Positions 17,073-25,708 of a stretch of DNA of 64,000 bases are shown here, one piece after another (position 1 is the first letter of the stretch; every line of letters begins with the position of its first letter). Position numbers and translations under genes: made by a program. Under the pieces are notes generated by a model that ran no database searches, was not told the origin of the DNA, and saw only the letters and a program-made list of their open reading frames with translations. Origin of the DNA: Verrucomicrobiales bacterium (GTDB taxonomy: Bacteria > Verrucomicrobiota > Verrucomicrobiia > Verrucomicrobiales > DEV007); assembly GCA_028047635.1 (NCBI GenBank), contig JAOFXR010000007.1:28865-92864 (forward strand). The letters are read 5' to 3'.

Positions 17073-19568
17073 CTAATCCTCTTCAAACTGGACTTGCACC
17101 TCCAGAATACCCACCGCAGTGGCTTCTTGCGGGGTGATATGAATTCGGATCGCATCGCAACTCGTCGGAGCGGCGGGATGCACCACATTGAACTGATTGG
17201 CTCGTGTGTCGTATTGGTCAGTTGTGTAGAGTTCGAAAGGCTTCCACTCCCCATCTTGCTCAATCTCGAGGGACCACTCTTTCGGGAATTTCACGTCGCC
17301 CTGCCAACGGTCCATCCAGAATACGGCGACACTGCGAATGCTTTTCGTTTTAGCAAACCGACCAACAATCCACTGCGACTCTCCGGGCTTTCCCCGACTC
17401 GACCAACGAAGAACTTTATTTCCACTCGACCATTCATCGACCTCGCCGTCACCAATCGCGGTGATGGTATCTTCCGAGGCCGTGTGAGACGCTTCAATCG
17501 AAGAAAACACACTCTCCATCGGAAGAGCAAGCGGGTCATAAATCGCAAGTTCTTCTTTCGTCGAAAACCACACCGTCATGGATCCGGTGCCACGATTGTT
17601 CCACGCATAATAGGGCGTTAGTGTCAGGGATGCATCACTCTCGCTGCCTCCGTTTTTCGTAAGCGTGCTTGCTGGAATCTTCATCTGAATAAATGATCCG
17701 TGGTCGACATTTTCAGTAGAAGCTTTCGCATTCCCAACATCAGGCGTTTTATCAAAAAAGTAACGTTGCGTGACGCCACCATTGTCGATTCCTTCTGCAC
17801 ACATCACAAACGGCCCGCGAGTAAACGCAATACGGTCTTCATTCGCCTCAACAGCAGGATGACTCCGATTCACCCGTATCGGCATAGGTAACATAAGCTC
17901 AACCACATCCCCTTTTTTCCACTCCCGCTCGATGACTAAAAAGCCCTTTTCGAGTGGGTCGGTCTTAATCATCTCTCCATTCACAGCGAGCGAAACAGGC
18001 GTCACAGGAGAATCGACAAAATGATAGAGTTCGCCGGGCACAAACTGCTTCCCTTGCGCCCACGTTGGAACACGAAGGTGCAGTCGAAAGGCTGTCGGTT
18101 TAACTGGATCAACAGTTACTTGGATCTTTCCATCGTTGGGGTATTCGGTTTCCTGCGCGATCGCTACTACGGTTTCTCCAATCGGAACGGTTGTGTTCGA
18201 TTCTGCGTAGAGAGTCACGAAGAGGTTTTCCGTATCATGAGCATAGGTCATCCCCGGAACTTGCGGGATAAGTCGAGCAATGTTCGAGGGACAACAGGCA
18301 GTACCGAACCAGGGCGCGCGCCCGGCCGTCCCATGGTTGAATGGAAACTTTCCATCAGCATCGAGAGGGTTGACGTAGAAAAATTTGTTCCCCTCCAAAT
18401 TCACTCCCGCCAACACATTGTTGAACAAAGCCACTTCTGCCACATCCAAATAGCGGGCATCCTTGTGGAGAAGAAACATGCGATGATTGAAGAACACATT
18501 CCCGACCGCTGCGCAGGTCTCATTGAAAGCGTGAGCGTTTGGCAGTTCATATTGTGGGCCAAACCCCTCAATCCCATGCACTGCACCTAATCCCCCGGTA
18601 ATGTGCATTCGCGTGTTCGTGATGTCGCCCCAGATTCTATCAAGGGCCATTGCGTATTCCTTTTTTCCGGTGAGGGCTCCAACATCAGTCATCGCTGAAT
18701 AGAGATAAGTCGCCCTCACGGCGTGCCCGACTGCCTCACTCTGTTCGGTCACTGGCTTGTGCTGCTGTGCGTAGGTGGGTGACATGACCCCTTCTCCGTC
18801 TGGAATAAAAGTTACTCCACGGATCTCCAGGAACTTCCGTGCCATATCGAGATAAAGATCATTTCCGGTGACCCTGTAAAGCTTCACCAAAGCCAGCTCT
18901 GGCTCCTGATGGCCGGGAGCCTGACGGATAGGTTTTCCATCATTGTATTTCGGATCCCCTTCGAAAAAGACCCGGTTGATGTGTCGAGCATTTTTTTCCG
19001 CAATCTTAAGAAGCTCATCCTTTCCTGTTGTCTCAAAATAGGCCACAGCCGCTTCATAAAGATGCCCCATATTGTAGAGCTCGTGACTGTGCACGACAAA
19101 GGAATAAGGTTTATCACCCATCATACTTTTCTCCGAACCAACTCCGGTTGTATGTGACGGGTAAAGGTATCCGTCTTCCTCCTGAGCCTCACCAATGACG
19201 GCGATGATTTTATCCATCTTCGCTTCAAGTTCCGGGTCACGTTCTAATTGCAGGAGATAGGCTGCCCCCTCCATAACCTTGTAAAGATCGGAATCAATAA
19301 AGCGATGCGCCTGATGATCCTTGACCGCTTTCCCGTCGAGAGAATCGGCGGCAGCCTGGAGGTGTTCGACACCTGACGAGGTGCGTTCAAACGCCCACGG
19401 AACGAGCGTCTCTCTTTGAGTGATCATTCGCGGTCGCCAGAAGTCGCTCGTCATCTCCACGTCTTTATAGGAAGGCGCTTTGAGAGGGTAGTCGGCGGCG
19501 GTAGCGACATTTAAAAGCAGCGCTGATACAAGGATTGAAACATACAGAGTAGCGGCGGATAAATTCAT
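17073..19568 (-). CDS. GH127-type (DUF1680) beta-L-arabinofuranosidase-like enzyme
   Basis: An 831-aa secreted glycoside hydrolase. After a signal peptide (to about Ala25) comes an (alpha/alpha)6 barrel matching GH127/DUF1680, whose characterised members release L-arabinofuranose using a Cys nucleophile and zinc. The family signature is present: Asn-Glu350-Thr-Cys352-Ala-Ala and Gly-Thr-Ala-Cys425-Cys426-Pro-Ser-Asn, matching the Glu, Cys and Cys-Cys zinc/nucleophile residues of HypBA1 with similar spacing. The C-terminal about 120 residues look like an F5/8-type carbohydrate-binding module. It is the promoter-proximal gene of a cluster with two sulfatases and another glycosidase, which suggests a sulfated, pentose-containing glycan. 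GH127-type folds also occur with other specificities, so arabinose is a probable rather than proven substrate. Confidence 0.9.
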   Translation of the reverse strand: MNLSAATLYVSILVSALLLNVATAADYPLKAPSYKDVEMTSDFWRPRMITQRETLVPWAFERTSSGVEHLQAAADSLDGKAVKDHQAHRFIDSDLYKVMEGAAYLLQLERDPELEAKMDKIIAVIGEAQEEDGYLYPSHTTGVGSEKSMMGDKPYSFVVHSHELYNMGHLYEAAVAYFETTGKDELLKIAEKNARHINRVFFEGDPKYNDGKPIRQAPGHQEPELALVKLYRVTGNDLYLDMARKFLEIRGVTFIPDGEGVMSPTYAQQHKPVTEQSEAVGHAVRATYLYSAMTDVGALTGKKEYAMALDRIWGDITNTRMHITGGLGAVHGIEGFGPQYELPNAHAFNETCAAVGNVFFNHRMFLLHKDARYLDVAEVALFNNVLAGVNLEGNKFFYVNPLDADGKFPFNHGTAGRAPWFGTACCPSNIARLIPQVPGMTYAHDTENLFVTLYAESNTTVPIGETVVAIAQETEYPNDGKIQVTVDPVKPTAFRLHLRVPTWAQGKQFVPGELYHFVDSPVTPVSLAVNGEMIKTDPLEKGFLVIEREWKKGDVVELMLPMPIRVNRSHPAVEANEDRIAFTRGPFVMCAEGIDNGGVTQRYFFDKTPDVGNAKASTENVDHGSFIQMKIPASTLTKNGGSESDASLTLTPYYAWNNRGTGSMTVWFSTKEELAIYDPLALPMESVFSSIEASHTASEDTITAIGDGEVDEWSSGNKVLRWSSRGKPGESQWIVGRFAKTKSIRSVAVFWMDRWQGDVKFPKEWSLEIEQDGEWKPFELYTTDQYDTRANQFNVVHPAAPTSCDAIRIHITPQEATAVGILEVQVQFEED

Positions 19569-19792
19569 CAGGCTGGTCGGAATAGGAGGCTATTGGAACC
19601 ACTATTCTGCCCGTATACGAAAAAGAGACAAGTCCACTGATTTATGAAAGTGGACGCAATATTGTAGAAAATCGACTCCTTGACATGATCGACTTTTTTT
19701 CTTAACTCAGCTTCCGAAACCGCTTTGCAGCACGCGAGATTGCAGTGATCATGGGGCCTAATTTATTTCGCGGAAACCTTCTTGAATCCAAA

Positions 19793-20926
19793 TCAGTCGC
19801 CCGCCAGAAACCGCTGCAAGGCTTCTATCACAGCGGGCTGTTGGCGCAGCCCGGACAGAGTCCAACAACCTGCGACCGAGATTCCTCTCTCGAGATCTAC
19901 CGCAAGCCAGGCACGATGCGTATTTAGTGAACCTGAGTGAGAGAGGATGATCGTCTTTCCGTTTCGCTTCACCACTTTCCAGCCCAAGCCGTACTGACTT
20001 TTTTGGCTCCTCGACGTTCCCGCATTTTGAATCAGCTCCTGCGATAGGCCCAGTGGGGTCTTCCCTGAACCATTCCATCCTTCGCTTATCGCGGTTCCAA
20101 ACAAAGTCATCTCCTCCGCCGTTGTGTAAAGGCTTCCCCCGATCAATGGAAGCCGATGGTCCTCACCCAATTCGTGTGGTGAAGCATTTCGAGGTGATCC
20201 GGTGGCAATCTCATCGAGAGGAAATTGCGACGCGGGGAAATAGGTCGTTCTTGTCATTCCCAGCGGCTCGCATATCCGCTCCTGAAGAAGCGACTCAAAC
20301 GTCTTTCCGGTAGCCAGTTCTGCGACCCTGCCCAATACACAATAGCCCGCTCCACTGTATGCGTAAGATGATCCTGGGACGACCTGCAGCGGTGATGCCG
20401 CGATCCCCTCGATGGATTCTTCCAAGCTCAGTCGAAAGTCCCGAATCCACCGTGACTGCTGCGGTGTCATCTTGAATTTCTGACTGTAGATCCCTGCACG
20501 ATGGCACAGCAACTCCTCAACGGTAGGGGACCGCTCGGCACTCTTTCCGTTTTTTAGCATGGCCATGTCATACTCGGGAATCCAGCGACTGACGGGATTA
20601 TCGAGCCGCAGGGGAACTTCACTGTCCGCTATCAGTGACAGCACGCAGGTCGAAGCAAACGGCTTTGAACAGGACGCAACAAGGAAGAGCGTTTTTTCAT
20701 CCACCTTCTTGTCGCCGCCAGCTGACACGGTCCCGTAGCTTCCGGAAAACAGGAGCCCGGATTTTGCTCCAACCGCCACTTGAAGCCCGACCAACTCGCC
20801 CTCTTGGATGATCTTCTCCAATTCACTCTCCAGTGTCGCTATGCCCTCCTGACTTGCAGCCCAGGTCGGCACTCCCACGAAAAGACACAACAGAAAGAAG
20901 TATTTTGCTTTAAAATTCATCATCAT
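19793..20926 (-). CDS. Serine beta-lactamase-like hydrolase, secreted
   Basis: A 377-aa protein of the class C beta-lactamase/penicillin-binding fold. I start it at the first of three consecutive ATGs (20926), which leads into a signal peptide. The Ser-x-x-Lys catalytic motif is Ser85-Cys-Ser-Lys88; the Tyr motif appears as Tyr-Ser-Gly in Tyr-Ala-Tyr-Ser-Gly-Ala-Gly-Tyr; the third motif is His-Ser-Gly near residue 330. Members hydrolyse esters, D-peptides or beta-lactams, and sequence does not decide which. The gene is divergent from the propeller/methyltransferase gene at 21052, and 224 bp separate its stop from the start of the GH127-type gene downstream. The start of that downstream gene, not this one, probably begins the glycan operon. 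Resistance is not implied. Confidence 0.88.
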   Translation of the reverse strand: MMMNFKAKYFFLLCLFVGVPTWAASQEGIATLESELEKIIQEGELVGLQVAVGAKSGLLFSGSYGTVSAGGDKKVDEKTLFLVASCSKPFASTCVLSLIADSEVPLRLDNPVSRWIPEYDMAMLKNGKSAERSPTVEELLCHRAGIYSQKFKMTPQQSRWIRDFRLSLEESIEGIAASPLQVVPGSSYAYSGAGYCVLGRVAELATGKTFESLLQERICEPLGMTRTTYFPASQFPLDEIATGSPRNASPHELGEDHRLPLIGGSLYTTAEEMTLFGTAISEGWNGSGKTPLGLSQELIQNAGTSRSQKSQYGLGWKVVKRNGKTIILSHSGSLNTHRAWLAVDLERGISVAGCWTLSGLRQQPAVIEALQRFLAGD

Positions 20927-21051
20927 CACAGGCAACTCTACCATTTCGTCCCAATTTGAAATAGGCATGATCGCATACGAATCATGGAGAACGAAAACGC
21001 CGCGTCCGCGCTGTTGCCGGACTCTCTTTCTCTCTGTTACACTTAAAGCAG

Positions 21052-24000
21052 ATGAAATCGCTGTTCTCCTTCCTGTTCTTCGCTCTGTTTCCTATCGGCA
21101 CTGTTTATTCGGAAGACTGGCCGATGTATCGGGCGGACGCCAAGCGAAGTGCTTCTATAGCAGAATCGATTCCGAACCGATTGACGCTGCGCTGGACTCA
21201 TCGCTCCAAGCACAGCCCGCGATCTGCCTGGCCCACTTCCAAAAGGATCGATTTTGATTTGGTTTTTCATCCTATCATTGTTGGCGACCTCGTTTTGTTC
21301 GGAAGCTCGGTTGATGACCAACTTTATGCAATCGATGCTGCCAGCGGAGACACGAAGTGGGCCTTTTTCACCGGCGCGCCGATCCGCTTTGCTCCCTGTG
21401 CCTGGGAAGACCGAGTGTTTGTGGCGAGCGATGATGGTTGGATCTATGCCGTTTCGCTGAACGACGGGGCTCTACTCTGGAAATTTCGGGGTGGGCCGGA
21501 TGACAGTAAAGTGCTGGGAAATGAGCGCATGATTTCAAAATGGCCTGCGCGGGGAGGTCCCGTTGTGCTGGATGATACCGTGTATTTTTCTGCCGGAATT
21601 TGGCCGAGCGACGGCGTCTATTTGCATGCGCTTGATGCGGACTCCGGTAAGCCCGTCTGGTCAAATGGTGAAACGGGTCGGATTTTTATGGATCAACCTC
21701 ATGGCGGTGCACAAGCCGAAAGCGGTGTTTCCGCTCAGGGCTATCTTGTTGCCACAGGTAATCAATTACTGGTGCCAACCGGACGGGCAGTTCCGGCCAT
21801 TTTTAATCGAGGCACGGGGCAGCTGCAACACTATCATTTGCAAAAGAATCAGCAACGCGGTGGATCCCGTGTCATGGCGGCCGATCAGTTTCTGCTGAAC
21901 GCGGGCTGCCTCTTTGACTTGGGATCGGGCGAGTTGAATTCTCAGATAGGGCTGGGCCCGGTAGTTGCCGTTTCCAATGGGATCGTGCAGGCAACGAGTC
22001 GTTCATTGAAAGCTTCGAAATGGCAGGATGCCCAGGTGATTGATCGAAAAGGGGCAGAGCAGAAAGTTCGGCAACTGAAAGAGAACCGACTCGTCACCGT
22101 CGAGGAGGAGATTCTTGATTTCATTGTCGCCGGAGGGGATGCCATTTGCGGAGAGGATGGACGAGTTAGCGTAATTGACTACGCAGGCCAACGCACCGTT
22201 TGGTGGTCGCATGAAGTTGAGGGCAAAGCACTCGGGCTCGCGGCGGGGAACGGACGTCTTGTCGTAAGCACGGATCGTGGAGTGGTTTATTGCTTTGATG
22301 GGGGGCCTGAATCGCTCGACAAGAATACGGCAGCAGCTGAAACGCCTCAAACTAAGCCCGGAAAAGAGGCACTCGCAGCAGCGGATGAAATTCTAGCCAA
22401 ATCGAATCTGCGAGAAGGCTTTTGCGTGGACCTTGGTGCAGGAACCGGCGAACTGGCTCATGCGCTTGCAGAGAAATCAGACCTGCACATTTACGCTGTG
22501 GAAAGTGATCCTGAAAAAGTCGCGCTAGCCCGTAAAAAATTGAGCGATGCCGGCCTTTACGGGAGTCGAGTGACTCTCGTCGAGGCTGATCCGGCCGAAA
22601 CAGGATTCCCGAAATATTTCGCGAATCTTGTCGTGTCTTCGCAATCTTTGTCGGGTGTGATTTCCAAACCCATCATCGAGGAGATGCAACGAATCCAGCG
22701 CCCCTTCGGTGGAAAAATGGTATCTGGTTCGCTAACTGAAATGCAAGTCGAAGAGCGTGGAGCCCTCGAAGGATCCGGCAGTTGGACCCATCAAAATTCA
22801 AGCGCAGCCAACACACTCTGTTCCGATGATTCAGCCCTTAAAGGACCGCTTTCCATGTTCTGGTTCCGCGATGTCGATTTCGAAATTCCTAATCGCCACG
22901 GTCAAGGGCCTGCCCCCCTCGTTAATCAAGGTTGTATGGTTGTCGGTGGCGTTGACGGCATTGCCTGCCTCGATGCCTACAATGGTCGGACCCTGTGGGT
23001 TTTTGAACTAAAAGACAACCTTACTGACTACGACGGGATTCATCATGACGTCGGGGTTGGCGCTACCGGAAGTAATTTCTGCCTCAGTGATGAGGCTGTT
23101 TTCCTGAAAAATGCCGACCGCTGTTTTCGGATCGATTTGCTAACTGGCGAAGTTCTCGGAGAGTTTAAAACACCAGCGAGAGAGGGCGAAGGGAATCGTA
23201 ACTGGGGATTTCTAGCGCACCAGAACGGAATTCTTTTCGGATCGATTGAGGATCAGAGTCATCAAGTGAGCCCGAGGTATAAGCTCACCAAGCTGCGCAC
23301 CCAATCCACGCGATTTTTCGCGATGGATGACAAAAGCGGCGAAGTGAAATGGCAATTCGATCCAAAGCATTCGATTCGCAACAACGCCATCGCGATTGCC
23401 GACGACAAGGTGTTTCTGATTGATCGGGCACTTGTTGATGCTGACAACGTTCCCAATCCAAAACGCAATGGAAAGCACGTAAAAAAGCTTCCCGCCGATG
23501 ATATCCCCGGTGGTATCCTCCTCGCTCTGAATTCTGAAAGCGGAAAGGAGTTGTGGCGGAATGATAAAGAAATTTTTGGCACACAGTTAGCCGCAAGCGA
23601 AACGCATTCGACTCTGATGATGAATTATGAAGCGGTGCGGCATAACTTTTTTGCCCTCCCCTCAGAAACCGGCGGGAGGCTCGCTGGATTCGATCTGAAA
23701 ACTGGTAAACCGCGTTGGGATCATGCAGCCACCTACCAGACTCGCCCTATTATTAACGACTACACGATCTATGCGCAGGGCGGTGCGTGGAATCTCATTA
23801 CTGGGGAAGAGGTGCCATTTGAATTTGAGCGGTCTTACGGCTGCGGGCAGATTTCATCGTCGAAAAATCTGATGTTGTTCCGCTCCGCCACTCTTGGTTA
23901 CAAAGACCTTTCGCGAGATGCCGGAACGGAAAACTATGGAGGCATTCGTCCCAGTTGCTGGATCAACGCCATTCCCGCAAATGGTCTCGTCCTCGTCCCG

Positions 24001-24072
24001 GATGGATCGTCCAAATGCGTCTGCAGCTATCAGATGCGGGCGTGGTTCGCTCTGCAGTCGGAAGGAAACTAA
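21052..24072 (+). CDS. PQQ-type beta-propeller protein with internal SAM-methyltransferase domain
   Basis: A 1006-aa secreted protein with three parts. A signal peptide (MKSLFSFLFFALFPIGTVYS) precedes a PQQ/quinoprotein-like propeller (about 20-430) with repeated Ala-x-Asp-x-x-Ser/Asn-Gly-x-x-x-Trp blades, e.g. Tyr-Ala-Ile-Asp-Ala-Ala-Ser-Gly. A class I methyltransferase-like Rossmann domain is inserted at about 440-560, with Val-Asp-Leu-Gly-Ala-Gly-Thr-Gly (about 458-465) and a downstream acidic strand end (Val-Glu-Ser-Asp). A second propeller stretch runs from about 600 to 1000. Whether the methyltransferase is active outside the cytoplasm, where S-adenosylmethionine is not expected, is unclear; it could be a retained fold. 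No methanol-dehydrogenase-type Cys-Cys motif was seen. It is monocistronic by appearance. Confidence 0.9.
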   Translation: MKSLFSFLFFALFPIGTVYSEDWPMYRADAKRSASIAESIPNRLTLRWTHRSKHSPRSAWPTSKRIDFDLVFHPIIVGDLVLFGSSVDDQLYAIDAASGDTKWAFFTGAPIRFAPCAWEDRVFVASDDGWIYAVSLNDGALLWKFRGGPDDSKVLGNERMISKWPARGGPVVLDDTVYFSAGIWPSDGVYLHALDADSGKPVWSNGETGRIFMDQPHGGAQAESGVSAQGYLVATGNQLLVPTGRAVPAIFNRGTGQLQHYHLQKNQQRGGSRVMAADQFLLNAGCLFDLGSGELNSQIGLGPVVAVSNGIVQATSRSLKASKWQDAQVIDRKGAEQKVRQLKENRLVTVEEEILDFIVAGGDAICGEDGRVSVIDYAGQRTVWWSHEVEGKALGLAAGNGRLVVSTDRGVVYCFDGGPESLDKNTAAAETPQTKPGKEALAAADEILAKSNLREGFCVDLGAGTGELAHALAEKSDLHIYAVESDPEKVALARKKLSDAGLYGSRVTLVEADPAETGFPKYFANLVVSSQSLSGVISKPIIEEMQRIQRPFGGKMVSGSLTEMQVEERGALEGSGSWTHQNSSAANTLCSDDSALKGPLSMFWFRDVDFEIPNRHGQGPAPLVNQGCMVVGGVDGIACLDAYNGRTLWVFELKDNLTDYDGIHHDVGVGATGSNFCLSDEAVFLKNADRCFRIDLLTGEVLGEFKTPAREGEGNRNWGFLAHQNGILFGSIEDQSHQVSPRYKLTKLRTQSTRFFAMDDKSGEVKWQFDPKHSIRNNAIAIADDKVFLIDRALVDADNVPNPKRNGKHVKKLPADDIPGGILLALNSESGKELWRNDKEIFGTQLAASETHSTLMMNYEAVRHNFFALPSETGGRLAGFDLKTGKPRWDHAATYQTRPIINDYTIYAQGGAWNLITGEEVPFEFERSYGCGQISSSKNLMLFRSATLGYKDLSRDAGTENYGGIRPSCWINAIPANGLVLVPDGSSKCVCSYQMRAWFALQSEGN

Positions 24073-24156
24073 ATTCTAATCCATCGCACACCGTATCGAG
24101 CGTTCGAAATTCATCGCCGAAGTAGACGATCAACTGAATCCTTCGACGACAGGCGT

Positions 24157-25593
24157 TCAAATAATAAACTCCACGAGAGCGGAGAGATCTTCAGCGGGAG
24201 CAGCTGAACCACCGACCAGTGTTGCCGCGACTTGACTTGCTTGACCACGAAGTTCGGGAACCGCGATGGTTTCCCACAGGGTTCCGCGCAAGAGGGGCCC
24301 CAATGCGAGAAGCACTTCCGATTCGGTGCCGTCCTTCGTCACTGCGGTGTGATCGTCTGTGATACGAATTCCCATGTCCATGTCGTCAGGGGAGATCAAG
24401 CCCTTCTCCATCAACTTACTTAGCAGCAGGGACTTACTTGACGAAAATCTCGTCTGGGGGCCGGTCGCATTGATCACGAGATCTCCGGTGAGGGATTCTC
24501 CACCCTCGAGGCAGACTTTTACTTTTTCGCCGTCGGCCTCGACTCGCTCGATGTAAGCAGAGTGCACTTGCAGTTGCCCGGTTAGTTGTGAACTCGTCAC
24601 CTGCGCATGAATTTCGGGTGCGATCCGGTGACGCATAATATTCCAACGCGCCGCATCCTTCTTCGCAAAGGCGAGCCGTTCTTCTACGCTGAAGTTTTTC
24701 CAAACCTGCTGAGTGAAGGGGCGCATCTTGTCGACGACGATGGCCGGGTTCGCTCCCAGTTCACGGAGTTTGCCGCAGTGTTCCTCCATCAGCGCGCGAA
24801 GCTTCTCCAGTCCAAGAGTTGTCAGGTCAACATCGGGGGAAGGAAAATCATGGTAATCGATTCCGCGGAAATGAGCTTCGGGGAGCCAACCATGACGGGA
24901 GACGGCATGAATTCGGCCCAGCCAGCCCATTGCTCGCAGGGAGATGATCGAATCTACTGTAGTCAGGCCAGTACCGAGAATCACGATTGTGCCATCATCG
25001 CCCGGTAAATTTTCATGCCATGGCAACCATGGGTTACCGGCCCAGCCTCCATGATCCTGCAAGAGTTCGGCGCCCGGCAATGCAGCGGGAGGCTCGTTCC
25101 CGCTCGCGAGAACAACTCGATCGGCGTCGATTCGAGTTCCGTCCTCTAGCAGAACCACTCCGGAACTGCCATTAACTTCAACATCCACTGCGACGCCTTC
25201 GACAAACTCTGCCGTCACCGTCACCTCGTCTCCCATTCCCTGAAGGTGATGATGCATCATCGACTTCAGATAGTCTCCGAAAACCATCCTCGGCATAAAT
25301 CGTTCCCTTAGTTCCAGGTCAGGCACGGTATCGAACTCGGATCGGGTTCGGAGCCATTGCACAAAATGATCGGGAAGGTCGGGAAACGCCGACATGTTCC
25401 GCGCTGCAACGTTGAGGAGGTGTTCGGGCCTCCGTGTGCCGTAGGCAACGCCGCGGCCGAGTGGCCTTTTTGCGTTGATCAGGATGATGTGCCGGGGATG
25501 CTTGCTCATCCGCGCGACGTTCACCGCTGTCATGACCCCACTGAACCCTCCACCGATGATGGCGATTCGCTTAGTTGACGAAGATGCTGTCAT
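24157..25593 (-). CDS. FAD/NAD(P)-binding oxidoreductase-like protein
   Basis: A 478-aa cytoplasmic protein. Ile-Ala-Ile-Ile-Gly-Gly-Gly-Phe-Ser-Gly at residues 10-19 is an FAD dinucleotide-binding fingerprint. Gly-Arg-Gly-Val-Ala-Tyr-Gly-Thr and Glu-His-Leu-Leu-Asn-Val-Ala-Ala follow near residues 46-65, typical of the FAD-NAD(P)-binding family (PF13454) that includes HpnW/hydroxyacylglutathione-like and siderophore-linked members. A second nucleotide-binding region (Gly-Thr-Gly-Leu-Thr-Thr-Val-Asp) is near residue 207. Asn-Ala-Thr-Gly-Pro near 385 fits the flavin site. There is no signal peptide. The substrate is unknown. It ends 84 bp past the propeller gene, convergent with it, and is not evidently part of an operon. 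Confidence 0.85.
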   Translation of the reverse strand: MTASSSTKRIAIIGGGFSGVMTAVNVARMSKHPRHIILINAKRPLGRGVAYGTRRPEHLLNVAARNMSAFPDLPDHFVQWLRTRSEFDTVPDLELRERFMPRMVFGDYLKSMMHHHLQGMGDEVTVTAEFVEGVAVDVEVNGSSGVVLLEDGTRIDADRVVLASGNEPPAALPGAELLQDHGGWAGNPWLPWHENLPGDDGTIVILGTGLTTVDSIISLRAMGWLGRIHAVSRHGWLPEAHFRGIDYHDFPSPDVDLTTLGLEKLRALMEEHCGKLRELGANPAIVVDKMRPFTQQVWKNFSVEERLAFAKKDAARWNIMRHRIAPEIHAQVTSSQLTGQLQVHSAYIERVEADGEKVKVCLEGGESLTGDLVINATGPQTRFSSSKSLLLSKLMEKGLISPDDMDMGIRITDDHTAVTKDGTESEVLLALGPLLRGTLWETIAVPELRGQASQVAATLVGGSAAPAEDLSALVEFII

Positions 25594-25708
25594 AATTTTG
25601 TGCGAGAAACCGCAGTGACGGCTCCGAACCAGTCGTGCTGACTGTGCTGGAGATCCGAAGATTCAGCAACCGGAATTGCAGGGCGTTAAACCCGACCTAG
25701 CCGATATA

